The notes under the pieces are model-generated. The model searched no databases. It was not told the origin of the DNA and was given only the letters and a program-made list of their open reading frames with translations. Made by a program: the position numbers and the translations under genes. A DNA stretch of 46,659 nucleotides from Tilletiopsis washingtonensis (lineage: Eukaryota; Basidiomycota; Exobasidiomycetes; Entylomatales). Below are positions 21,829 to 32,973 of this stretch, piece after piece (within the stretch, counting starts at the first letter, position 1; each line of letters opens with the position of its first letter). The stretch lies in NCBI RefSeq assembly GCF_003144115.1, contig NW_020312025.1:189895-236553 (forward strand). The letters are read 5' to 3'.

Positions 21829-24800
21829 CTAGAGTTCGACACAGGTGTACGTCGTGCCAGCAAAAGGGAGCGTCGTGACGAGGCAGACGCTGGCGAGGTC
21901 GAGCGGCAGGTTGATGTTGATGTTGCACTTCTTCGGACCGCAGGTAACCTCGCAGCCAGTGCCGTTGCACGTCGATCCGGCCGGGCAGAGCTTGCCAGTC
22001 GATCCGCATGTCGCCTGGCAAGAGCCGCCGCTGCAGAGCGAGCCGGAGCCGCACGGAGCGCCCGTAAGACCGCAGTTCGGCTTGCACTGGTCTGCCACGC
22101 AGGTGTTTCCCGACGTGCACGGTGCTCCGGTGCCGCAGTTGGCCTTGCAAATGCTGGCCGCGGCGCTGGTGCACGTTTCGCCGGCAGCGCAGTTCTTCGT
22201 ACCGCAGTCGAACGTCGGAGCCGGTGCCTGGCACGTCGCGGAGCTGCCGGTGCCCGAGCAAACTTGGCCGTTCGAGCAAGGAGCGTTCGTCGATCCACAG
22301 TTGGCGACGCACGTGCTCGTGAGCGAGTTCGAGCACGATTCGCCGCTAGCGCAGTTCTTTGTACCGCAGTCGAACGTCGGGAGCGTCTGGCACGTCGCGC
22401 TGCTTCCCGTGCCCGAGCAGACGGCCGGCAGGGTGCAAAGACCTCCCGTGCTTCCACAGTTGGCGACGCAGGTGCTCGTAGCCTTGCTCGCGCACGACTG
22501 GCCGCTGGGGCAGTTGACCGTGCCGCAGTCGAAGCTCGGAGGCGCCGAGCAAGTCGAAGTGAGCTTGTCCGTGCACGTTTGGCCGCTAGGGCAGTTGACC
22601 GTGCCGCAGTCGAATGTTGGCGTCGGCGTCGTGCCGACCTGGACATCGACACAAATGAGGTCGAACAGGCCCAGCGAGACGCTGATGAGCGAAGCCTTCT
22701 TAGCGCACTGCTTGCCGTCGCCGCAGTCCTTTGTGCAGGTCGGGTCGCTTCCGGTCGGTGCTGCGACGCACTTGGGAGCTGCTGCGTCCGACTTGTCACA
22801 CACCTGAGTCGTAGGGTCACATGTGGCTGATCCGCAGTTCGAGGTAGGCGCAACGGCAACGTCGACGCAGAGCAGCTGACTCAGGCCGAGCTCGACCGAC
22901 AGGAGGCTGCTCTTGCACTCCTTGCCGCTGGCGCACGCCGTCGAGCAGCCGGTAGCGGGGTTCGACGGCGTAGCGATGCACTTGGGAATCAGGCCCGACA
23001 TGTCGCAAACTTGAGTCGCAGCATCGCACGTCGCCGCAAGGCCGCAATTCGGCGTCGGCGTCGTCGGGTTCTTGCACACACCGAGCTGTCCGATGCCGAC
23101 GCAAGTCTGAGGTGCCTGGCACGGCCCGCCGGTAAGTCCGCAGTCGTCTACGCAAGTGGAAGTTGCCGCGTCCGAGCAGCTCTGGAGCGCTCCGCAGTTG
23201 ACCGTGCCGCAGTCGAACGTCGGCGTCGGGTCCTTGCAGATTCCGAGCTGTCCGAGGCCGACACACGTCTGAGGTGCTTCGCACGGCGCGCCGGTGAGTC
23301 CGCAATTGTCGACGCAAGTGGAAGTGGCGGCATCCGAGCAGCTCTGGAGCAGGCCGCAGTTGACGGTGCCGCACGTGTACGTAGGCTCTGGCGCCTTTGG
23401 CTCGCAGACCGCGAGGGCGTCAACGCCCAGGCACTCCTCGCCGTCGGAACAAGGCGCGCCAGTGAGGCCGCAGTGGTCGACGCAGCTCGAAGTCGCGGCA
23501 TCGGTGCAGGTCTGAGTAGCGGAGCAGGTCACCGTTCCGCAGGTCGGCGTTGACGTTGTCGTGACACACTTGGGAAGGAGTGGGTTCGAACGGTCGCAGC
23601 TCTGGCCGTTGGCACAGCCGCTCAGCGCGAGGCCACACGCCGACGGGTTGCCGAGGTTGATGCATGCCGAGGCGAGGTTCAGAAGGCCGCACGTTTCGCC
23701 TGCGTTGCAGCCAGACGGGCATGACGGGTCCGTTCCGACGCCGACGTCAACGCACACGAACTCGGAGAGGTTGAGGTCGAGGTCCAGGAAGTTCTTGCGG
23801 CACGTCTGAGTCGCGCCGCACGGCTCGGCACAGTCCGACGGAGGCGTCGTGGCGTCGGGCTTGCAAGTGGGCACGACGCCGCTCGTGTCGCACGTCGAGC
23901 CACTGGGGCATCCCTGGACAGCCACACCGCACGGTGTCGGAGTCGGCGTCGTGTCAGGCACGCACTTGGGGTCGAGTGGCTCGGACTTGTCGCACCGCTC
24001 GCCGTCGGGGCATCCAGACAGAGCGTTCAGGCCGCACGCCTCGGGCACCTCGACATCAACGCAGACGAGCTCGAAGAGGTTGACCTCGAGGTCAACCAGC
24101 AGCGGCTTGCGAGTGCACTTTTGAGTCGAGGCGCATGCCTTGTCGCAGGTCGGCTCGCCAGTGGTCGCCGGCACACACTTGAAAGGAAGGCCTGACTTGT
24201 CGCACGACTCGCTGGCAGTGCAGGTGTCCAGGCCACAGTTCGGGGCCGGCGGGAGGACGTCCGGCTTGCAGTAAGGCAGCGCGCCGCTCTTGTCGCACGT
24301 CGTCTGAGCTGGGCAAGCCGGAAGCGCGCCACAGGCATTTGACGGCACGTCGGGTGTGCAGACGCCGCTCGAGCACGACGAGCCGGACGGGCAGCCGTTG
24401 GGGAGAGCGCCGCACGGCGTCGGGTTCTGGGGCAGGATGCCGATGTCGATGCAGAGGAGGCCCTGGACATTGGCCACGATGTCGATCAGCGAGTTTGTGC
24501 AGCGCTGCGTTGCCGAGCACTGGTTGCCGTCGCACAGGCACTGGCCGCCGACACACGTCTCGCCATTTTCACATGGCGTCGTACACGTCGAGGGCGTCGA
24601 GGGCGTCGGCGTCACGCACGAGCCGCTCTGGCAGACCAGGGGCGACGTGCATGCTGGGCCGGTGCCACAGCCAGTGGGCGGTGGCGTGACGCACTTCGGA
24701 ATGGTCAAGAAGCCGACGCTGACCGTCGAGCACGTCTCGTCGTCGGAGCACTCGCCGTCCGTGCCGCAGATGCACTTGCCCAGGATGCACTCCGAGCTGC

Positions 24801-27436
24801 CAGGGCAGCCGCCCTCACACGGAAGGACCGGCGGCAGCTCAGTGTCCTTGACGCATTCGTCGCTCTTGCACGAGTAGCCCAGTCCGCAGCCAGCCGTGTT
24901 TGTGCCGCACGGCGTGGGGTTCGTGGGGTTCGGCAGGATGCCCACGTCGACACAGAGGAGCTTGCTGACGTCGAGGACGATCTCGATGAGCGAGTTGGGG
25001 TCGCGGCAGACCTTGTCGGTTGCACAGACAGCGCCGTTGCACTTGCAGACGCCGTCCGTCGTGTCGCAGACCTCGTTGGTGCCACAGGCCGGGCAGCTCT
25101 TGGGCGGGGTGACCGGCGTCGTGGGCTGGCAGCTCGGAAGCAGCGGCACGTTCTCGAGGCGGGGGAAGAGCGACGGCGGCGTGCAGGTCTCGTCGGCCTT
25201 GCACTCGTCGAGACCGCCGCAGAGGCACTTGCCAGCGACGCAGAGCGCCGGCAGAGGGCACTCCTTGTCGCAAGTCAGCGTCGGCGGCGTGGTGGGCACG
25301 CACGAGCCGAGGACACATGTCGAGTCTTGCCCGCAGGCAGGGGTGCACTGCGTCGGCGGCGTNNNNNNNNNNGCGTCGGCGGCGTGGTGGGCACGCACGA
25401 GCCGAGGACACATGTCGAGTCTTGCCCGCAGGCAGGGGTGCACTGCGTCGGCGGCGTCGTGGGGACACAGGTGCCGAGGATGCACGTCGAGCCCTGGCCG
25501 CAGGCAGGGGTGCACTGCGTCGGCGGCGGCGTCGTGGGCACGCAGGTGCCGAGGATGCACGTCGAGCCCTGGCCGCAAGCAGGGGTGCACTGCGTCGGCG
25601 GCGGCGTCGTAGGCACGCAGGTGCCGAGGATGCACGTCGAGCCTTGGCCGCAAGCAGGGGTGCACGAGGTCGGGTCGGGAATGACGGGCGTCGTGATGCA
25701 CTGGCCGAGGATACACTTCTTGCCGTCGGTGCATGCTGGCGAACACTGCGTCGGGTCGGGCTTGTCGACGCACTGGCCCAGGATGCAGAGCTGGTTGGCG
25801 GTGCACGACGGGCAGGTCGGCGTGATGATCGGAGGCACGCAGACGCCCAGCAGGCAGGTTGCGCCGTTTGTGCAGGCCGGCTCGCAGGTCGTGGGGATCA
25901 CCGGAGGGAGCGTTGTGCACTTGCCAGCGAGACAGAGGCTCGTGGACGGGCACGGAGGAGAGCACGTCGCGGGAGGAAGCGTCGTGGGGACACAGACGCC
26001 GAGGATGCAGGCATCCGTGCCAGTGCAGGCAGGCGAGCACGTCATCGGCGGGACTGTGACCTTGATGCAGATGAAGTTCTTGATCTGCAGCTCGACGTCG
26101 ACGAGCGCCTCGACACACTGCTCGTCGGCGGCGCAGTTGCAGCCGCTCGTCGGCGGAGGCGTGACGATGACCGGCGGCGGCTTGCAGGTACCGTCCTGGC
26201 ACGTGTTCGGCAGCGTGCAAGCGGGGCCAGCGCCACAGCCGGTAGGAGGAGGCTGGACAATGGGGCCGCACGTGCCGTCACGGCAGACGTCGGGCAGAGT
26301 GCATGCCGGGCCCGTGCCACAGCCTGTGCCCGGGGGCGTAATGACGATCGGCGGCGTGCAGACGTTGTTCTGGCACGTGTCGGGGAACGAGCACGCCGGG
26401 CCGCTGCCGCAGCCGGTCGTCGGGGGCGTCACGGTGCCGGGAATGCACGTCGAGCCGACACACGTCTCGCCCGACTTGCATGGCGGGTTGGAGCCGCACG
26501 ACGGAGGGTTCGTCGGCGGCGGCGTCGTGCCGGGGATGCAGGAGCCGGAGATGCACGTCTGGTCCTTGGGGCATGCCGACGAAGGGCCACACTGCGGTGG
26601 GTTGACGGGTGGGTTGCCACCGCCGGGAGTCGAGGGGTTGCCACCGCCGGGGGTAGAAGGGTTGCCGCCGCCGGGGGTGGAAGGGTTGCCGCCACCGGGA
26701 GTCGAGGGGTTGCCGCCGCCAGGCGTGCTGGGGTTGCCGCCGCCGGGAGTCGAGGGGTTGCCACCGCCAGGCGTCGAAGGGTTGCTGCCGCCGTTGCCGG
26801 GAGTGGGGCCACCGCTGCCAGGCGTGGAGCCTCCGTTGCCGCCGGGTGTCGAGCCGCCGTTGTTGCCGCCAGGTGCCGAGCCGCCGCTGCCGCCAGTCGA
26901 AGGAGCGTCGGCGACGCACTTGTTGTTCTCGCAGTGCGTGCCGGGGCCGCAGAGACCGTGGCAGGGAGTCGTGTCGACGGGAGGAAGCGGGCACGAGGCC
27001 GAGGGACCGGAGGGAGCGGGCGACGTCGAGCCGGAGCCGGGTGCCTTGGGCGTGACCTTGAACTGGCAGATGCCCTTCTCGACGTCTGGTGGGGGGATGC
27101 GGGTGTCAGTGGAGGAGCGCGTGGCGCTCGGCAAAGCCTCCGAGACTCACTGCACTTCTTGCGGCCGTCGTCGCAGTGCGTCTTGTCGGCGGAGCAGCGC
27201 TGCACGCAGTGGTAGCCGTCGTGGTAGCGGAACTTGATGCACTTGTCCTGCTTGCCGCACCTGGGCGAGCACTTGCTGGCGTTGGACCACCAGTGGCGCG
27301 CCTCGATGTCGACGATGTCGGCCGAGCGCGCGTCGAGGAACGCGGCGGGCGCGGCGGCCGCGTCGACGCTCGGACGCGCAGTGACGACAGAGGCGCTGAG
27401 CGCGACAAACGCCGCGAGAAGAAGGTTGGCCCTCAT
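21829..27436 (-). CDS. Giant secreted cysteine-rich repeat protein (about 1815 aa), contains an assembly gap
   Basis: Exon 1 is 27436-27151; a 65-bp intron (27086-27150) follows; exon 2 runs 27085-21829. A signal peptide (about residues 1-20) precedes a Cys domain (HWWSNASKCSPRCGKQD, then YHCVQRC, CDDGRKKCN), then a Gly/Pro/Asn linker with about eight NPSTPGGG units, and then more than 1500 residues of Cys-rich modules. Two classes alternate: short modules such as CTPACGQGSTCILGTCVP and CGTVNCGALQSC, and hydrophobic strand-like modules ending in CVDV or CIDI, seen seven times. The protein ends LVTTLPFAGTTYTCVEL with no GPI signal. Ten Ns (25363-25372) interrupt the gene; the frames on the two sides agree only if the duplicated 85-bp flanks are collapsed, giving 1816 codons. 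A cell-wall, adhesive or host-contact role is inference from secretion, disulfides and repeats. No family name is offered. Confidence 0.85.
23046..23530 (-). repeat. Tandem modules of about 150 bp (CGTVNCG...CVDDCGLTG...CVG) in the cysteine-rich gene
   Basis: Three near-identical blocks encode a Cys pattern with CGTVNCG, LQSCSDAATSTCVD, CGLTG(A/G)PC and QTCVGxGQLGxCK; the third is more diverged. Related but shorter CGTVNC or CGTKNC units recur at about 22190-22640. The high DNA identity points to recent duplication. Confidence 0.8.
25278..25670 (-). repeat. Coding tandem repeats of about 72-75 bp (CTPACGQ modules) spanning the gap
   Basis: Consecutive units encode CTPACGQ(G/D)STC(I/V)LG(T/S)CVPTTPP(P)T. 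Three units with ILGTC lie at higher coordinates. The unit with VLGSC appears twice, once on each side of the N run, as identical 85-bp copies (25278-25362 and 25373-25457). Confidence 0.9.
25363..25372. other. Assembly gap (10 N) inside a coding tandem repeat
   Basis: Ten Ns separate two identical 85-base stretches. The size looks like a placeholder. Collapsing the duplicate and the Ns (95 bases) brings the upstream and downstream reading frames into register, so the gap is probably an unmerged contig overlap. Confidence 0.9.
26611..26778 (-). repeat. Coding 24-bp minisatellite (NPSTPGGG units)
   Basis: Seven consecutive 24-bp units, each starting gggttgcc on the plus strand, with an eighth partial unit after them. 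They encode the Asn-Pro-Ser-Thr-Pro-Gly-Gly-Gly linker of the giant cysteine-rich protein. The unit is a multiple of three, so copy-number change keeps the frame. Confidence 0.92.
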
Positions 27437-30400
27437 GCTGGGCGGCGCGAGAGCGCGCGAGGGGGAGTGTCTTGGGTGATGGAGTGGCGCGGCAGAGGCG
27501 GGTGGAGGGTATGGAGGATGCGGTACCGAAGAGCGAAGGAGGCTGCGCCGAGCCGGAAGAAGTGGAAGAGGAGGAGCCGGAGGGGAGGGGCTTGAGGGGA
27601 GGAGGGGGAGGGAGGGAGCCTGGGGAGCTGCTTCTGGGGCTCGACGAGGGGCCTCGTCTTATAGGCCCAGGACGCCGCAGCGACGAGGAGCGACGAGGGC
27701 TCGGCGGAGGGCACAGCCGAGGTGCCCAGCGGCGGTGCACCCTGCTGCCCTGGGGTGCCGTGCTCCTCTCGCTGCGCATGGTCCCCGTGATTCATGCAAC
27801 GCATTGGGCGTGACAGTGCACCTGCATGCTGCGACGCCTGGACGACGGCCAGTGCGGGCGGTGTCAAGGGCCCACACGCACTGGACGAGTTGCGAGGGCG
27901 GTGCGGCAAAACTGCGGCGAACAAGGCGCAGCTCGACGGAGCTGCGGCGGTGCTGCAAGCACCCTGCAACAAGGCTGCAGGGGCATGACAGGCAGGCGAG
28001 CGAATGCGGTGCGGAATCGACAGGTCGACGGCCGGGACCCGCACGGCCGTGTGCTGCATCGCTGGCCGAGCTGATCGGCAAGCGGACGGCACGGCGGAGT
28101 GTCCGGGCCAGAAGCGATCCGACGGCTGGCCGATGCGGGCGCTGCACTTGGCCAGGGTTGCAAGGGGCGCTGCTTGCGTTGTGCCGAGGCTCATGCGCCC
28201 AGAGCAGACGCTTGGGGCGCATGTGGCAGGCGTGGGAGTGCCGCAAGGCAACGCTCTGGTCCGAGGCTAGCGCCGGGCGAGGTGGCCGCACCGTCGCGGT
28301 GCCTGGTCGACGCAGCGGCGCCGGATGAGGATCAAGGCTGCTCTCGTGGATGTGCTTAGTCGATCGGCCGCCGTGGAAGCCTGCAAGCGGCGGTTGGGCC
28401 AGGCACCCACGCCCAATCGTTGCTCGCAGCAGCCGGGCATACTCCGCTAGCGCAGCATATGGACGAGCGTTGTTGGCCTGTCGAGGGCGCCAAGTCAGCA
28501 ATGCAGGGGCAGCAGCGGCTCTCCGGCAGCAAGGCAGGCGCCGCATGGGCGTAGCGAAAGCAAGGCATGGCTCCCACACGTCCGACGAGCCCAACCACAT
28601 GCGGTGCGGAACACTCTCGCGAAGACGACCAGCGGCGGACGCACAGCCGAGCGGCCGGCGCTCCCACAGCGAGCGAGCGAGCGCGCCTCCGCGGACCCTC
28701 CAGCCGACGGCAGCCGTGGGCGGACCTACGCCGAGCGTGGGAGGCGAGGGCAACCGCACGCTGCGAGCTCTGTGCGCCCTGCTTGCGGCCACGGGCGAGA
28801 CATCGGATGAACGCTGCAGCAGAGCGCAGCGCGGGTGCTGGACGCAGCGCGAGGCCACCCTCCGGCTCGGCGTCCAGCAGCCGGCCGGGCGAGCAGCTCG
28901 CACCTCGTATGCGGCCGGCACGGCAGCTGGCGCCGGCAGGCGCACCGCTCGACGCTGCTCTGCCGCTCTGCACGCTCGGGGAGGCGAGTGCGGCGACGCC
29001 AGAAGCGGCGTGCGCGTGCTCCAGGGGGTGCCGTTGGCAGACGTTAGTGGCGGCGTGGCGCTTTCGCCGCGCGTGCACGAGCCGCAGCAAGATGCAGCCG
29101 CCCGGCCGCCGCCGCGCGAGCAGCAGCCGGCAGAGCGCAAGCCGCGGCGGCCAGCCCACGCGACATGCTCTATGCGCTGCCTCATGCTCCGCCCGCTTGC
29201 CCTCCAAGCAACGCCTCGCCCCGACCCTGCGGCTCGCTTGCGGCTACAAGCGAAGCAACATGCCGCGGCAGAGACGCTGCGCGCGGGAAGCACTGCGACG
29301 GCGGAGTCTGGTCCGCGGCGGCGCCACCGCACCGGCCGAGGGGGCAGGATGAGCCGGCCCAGGTCGCGACAGAGCTCTCATGCCGCGACCCAAGGCCGAG
29401 GCGAGGCGCAGAAACAAGGGCCAAATCCAAAAAGAAGCTGCACTGCCGAGTCGCCGTCTGAATAGGGCGTGCGTCGCCCGCGACATTTAGGCTTGTGCTT
29501 GCTCTGCGCACGGCACTCGCGTGGGACCGCGACCTGCCAGATGCGGCGCGCGGGAGCAGCGCGTAGAAGCGACGCCCGACTCCGCTCGACGAACCCTGCA
29601 GCGGCACACCACTCCCGCGGCGCCGCAACGCAGCATGCAGGCAGACAGACAGCAGCGCAGCATGGCAGACAGGCGGCGTGCAGGCACCATGCGGCCTTGG
29701 CTCGGCGCTGGTGCTGCGCTCCTGCGCCGCGTGCCGACTCGCCTGAGAGCAGCCTAGGCTGGGCTGTCTCGCAGACAGCTCAGCTGCACGCAGGGCAGCC
29801 TGCCATCTTGCCATGCTGCGCTGCTGCAGATCAGGCACAAAGTGCTGCTCGGCCACGTCCCGCCGGCAGATGCCCGGCCTGCGCTCCGCACGCGCTGCGG
29901 CAGATGAAGCGGGCGCCCGCATCGTCCTGCCGTCTCCGCATCCTACGATGCCGCTTTCCGCGGCACAGTCTCTCTCAGCATGAGCCTACTCACAGTCCCG
30001 ACATTCCGAGAGTCGTGGCTGCGCTGTGCGCGTGACTGCGAGCTGAGAGCTTGTCGAGCGGGACGGCTGGCGTCGGCCGTGCGTGCGAGGGTCTCGCCCG
30101 ATGCAGCGCGCCGCCGCGTGCAGTCGTCGAGAGCAAGGAGTGGTCGCGCGTGTGCGTGTGCGCCAAGGGGCCTCGGCGCAGCCCGCAGCTGAGCAAGATG
30201 GGCCTCCGATCGGCAGGGCTAGGCTGCTGGCCTAGTGCCCGACGCGCGTTAGCCTCGAGCCGACGGCTCACTCCATCGCGGCTGCTCACCGCGCTCCGTC
30301 GCATTCGACATTCCCAGAGCGCGCATCGCCAGGTGGAGGCCTCGGCTCGGGGAGGGGCCTGCGTCGCTGCTGCGCTCTGCAGCTCAGCCGCGCGGAATGG

Positions 30401-32973
30401 CAAGGCGCGGCTTCATCGCCGTGCTGCAAGGATGCCCTCGTCGGCGTCGGTGTGCCGCGGCCGCCGAGGACGCGAGCATGTCTCACCCATGAGGACAGCG
30501 AAAGGAGCGGCCCCTGAGAACAGGCGTCGGCAGGAGCGCAGGCTAGCGGGCGCAGGAGCCGCTCCCAGAGCGACGCATTGGGCCGCACGCCGCATGGGCG
30601 AGCGAGCCGCTGGCAGCGCGAAGGTGGGGCGGGGAAACTGGCAGGCCACACCGCAAGGTACGGCGTCAGCGGGAAGCCTCGCGCGTCGGCGGCGGCTGCC
30701 GAGAGAGATCCGCGGTCGAGGTGCCGGTGCTGCGCCCGCGACGCAGGGGCATGGCAGCAGAGCAGCATGAAGGCCGCTCATCAGCAGCGCCAACGCAATG
30801 CGGCGATCTGGCCGTTGATGGTCGACGCTCAACTTGCTCGCTTGCAGCGTTGCCGCGCAACCTTGCGCAAGCGGGCGCACGACGGCGCCAGAGCAGGGAG
30901 AGGGCGCGGCAGCGCGGCGCCAGCGCCCTCTCCGCGCGCTCGCTTCGTCTTGCTGCCGCTACGCGTGCACGCACGGGGCACGCAGAAAATGATCGTCCGA
31001 TGCTGCTCCTCGCACGCCCTAAACTTGCGCTCGAGGCGCCTTGCAAATCAGGCACGCCGCGCTGCGAGCAAGACGTGGTGCACGACGCTCTGCGCACATG
31101 CCAGCTGAGATCAGCGCGAGCGAGGGCGTCGCGTGTCCATCGCGAGGGGTGCGCCAAGCTAAGCTCGTGCACGGGCTCGTGCGCAGCCCTAACTCGCGGC
31201 AGCTCTCCTTGCCCGACTCGACCCTACTCACCGCTCGTCGTGCCTTGTCGGCCGCATCTCGACCTCCGTCGGCTGTGCTGCTGCGCGCTGAGTCAGAGAT
31301 TCGACGTCACACGCTCGTATCCTCCACCTCGTCGCTCTGAGGCGTGCCGGCCGAGTTCATCCACCGCTCTGCGCGCTGCGGTGCGCTCTCATTCTGGCGG
31401 CTTCGGCGAGCATAGACATTTTGCACTCATGCTGCCGCGCACGGACAATCGTCTCGCTGCTGCTGCGTCGTCTCGCTGCGCCTGAGCGAGGTCTCGAGCG
31501 TTCGCTAGCGCCTCGCCGCATGGGGTCGTCCAGGGGTCTCGCACAGCGTTGAGCCGAACCGTGCGCGAGAGCGAAAGAAGCTCGCGCTCTGCCCGTGAGA
31601 AGCAACGTCGCGGACAAAGAGCATGTCAGCGCCTCCCTGCACCAGCGCCGTCTGTCGTGGCTGTCGCCTCGACGTTGCATGAGAAGGGCCCCACGCAGCG
31701 CGCAAACGTAGCGGAAGATGCGTGTGATGGGTACGCCGCATGAGAATAGCCGCTGTCTCACTGACGCGAAGTGCGGCCGCATGCCGGCCGCATGGCAGCT
31801 GCTGGCGGTGCGTGTCCACCCGCCGTCGTGCCTGCACGGCCCACCTCGGCCAGAGCTCTAATTCCACGCCTGCGAGACACGCAAGCGACTCACGCCGTGC
31901 CAGCCATTGCCAGAGCGGGAGCTGTATCGCACGCAAGGGTCAGGCCAAGCGAGACCGCATAGAGAGAGCGAGCCGAGGCGGAGTTGGCCCAAGAGCGCAG
32001 CCTCGGCCAGCACAGCCCCCCAGACCCCACAAGCGCGGTCTCGCGGACCTCGAGCGTAGCTCGAGAGCTTTCGCTCTCCTCACACAGCGACGCCAGGCTA
32101 GCCAAAGCCGGTCGCCTTCGTAATCAGAATTAAGGCGCTGCCGACCCTTCGACGTCGGCGAGGAGGCGACATGCGAGCGACCTTGCAGCCGTCGGCTGAG
32201 GATGCGCACCAGCGCAGGCACCGCGCGTACGGCGCCGCGCGTACGGCGCCGGCGCCGCAAGCAGCCATCCTGCATCAGCGCTCATGCGCCGCGCCGTCGC
32301 CGCAAGCAGCTAGGCGCGGGAAAAGCGCTCAGCCGGCCAAGCGCTCAGACCTTGGCGCAGCCGTCTTGCTTTGCCGACGCCAGCGAAAGCGAGCTTGTGC
32401 CTGAGCGGCTGCTGAGAGGGAGAGAGAGAGAACTCACGTGCGCTGTGCCGAGAGCCGGCCGGGTGAGGAGCGCCTGGTGAAGCAGCGCCTCGGCCACGCG
32501 CGACTCGCGGCGTCGATGGTCGAGCACGGCGCGCCGCCGAGCTGTACGGCGACGTGGCGACCTCGTCCTCCATGACTGGCCCTGAGACAAGCCTGAGCTG
32601 AAAGGCCGCGAGTTGCTGATCAAGCTGACGCCGAGCTTGATTTTGAGGGTGATGGCGGAGCAGCAGCAGGCTTGCTCGCCGTCGCAGCGGCGTCTAGGAG
32701 GTCTAGAGCTCGGCCTGTCCCTGCGCGAGCGACTCTGCGTTCCCACGCCGCCTCTTGGCTGGCTCCGCTTCCCCGCACTTTGACGCGTGCGCCGCCGCGA
32801 TTGCCGGCTCCCCCGCACGGCAAGAGTCGCGCCCCGGCTCATCCGCTGCCGGCGGCCGCTCGGCCACCGCGGCCGCCGTGCCCACTGCCGCCGGGCGCAA
32901 CTCGCCGGTGTCTCATCTCGCATCCTGCGCTCTCACCACCTCCTCAAGCACCCACCCCAACACCAAAGCAAGC
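27437..32973. other. GC-rich region of about 5.5 kb with no supported gene
   Basis: The first 230 bases are the leader and promoter of the cysteine-rich gene (minus). The last 300 bases are the promoter and leader of the ligase gene (plus). Between them all six frames have long Arg/Ala/Cys-rich open stretches of low quality without domains or matching splice sites. A 12-base word, GCTAGGCTGCTG, at 30218 also occurs twice at 8843-8865 in the other gene-free block. I see no transposon ends, tRNA or rRNA. Confidence 0.55.
27657..27663 (-). promoter_or_regulatory. TATA box of the giant cysteine-rich gene
   Basis: The minus strand reads CCTATAAGA about 220 bases before the ATG at 27436. The intervening leader is strongly C/T-rich and has no ATG, which supports both the promoter and the chosen start. 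Confidence 0.55.

Noticed and set aside
25363-25372. The frame change at the N run considered as a real pseudogene break
   Set aside because: The flanks are identical over 85 bases and collapsing them restores the frame, so an assembly artefact explains it better.
26611-26778. Regular 24-bp repeats considered as a CRISPR-like array
   Set aside because: There are no unique spacers; the units are contiguous, coding, and translate to a simple Gly/Pro linker in a eukaryotic gene.
21845-27237. Plus-strand open frames opposite the cysteine-rich gene, rich in repeated Val/Pro/His words
   Set aside because: These are mirror images of the coding repeats. They lack a signal peptide or consistent frame, whereas the minus strand has leader, signal peptide, intron and ordered Cys spacing.
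27659-29332. Minus-strand open frame of 557 codons upstream of the cysteine-rich gene
   Set aside because: Its composition is Arg/Ala/Cys-rich with no domain, no leader-like sequence before its ATG, and it overlaps open frames of equal quality in other phases.
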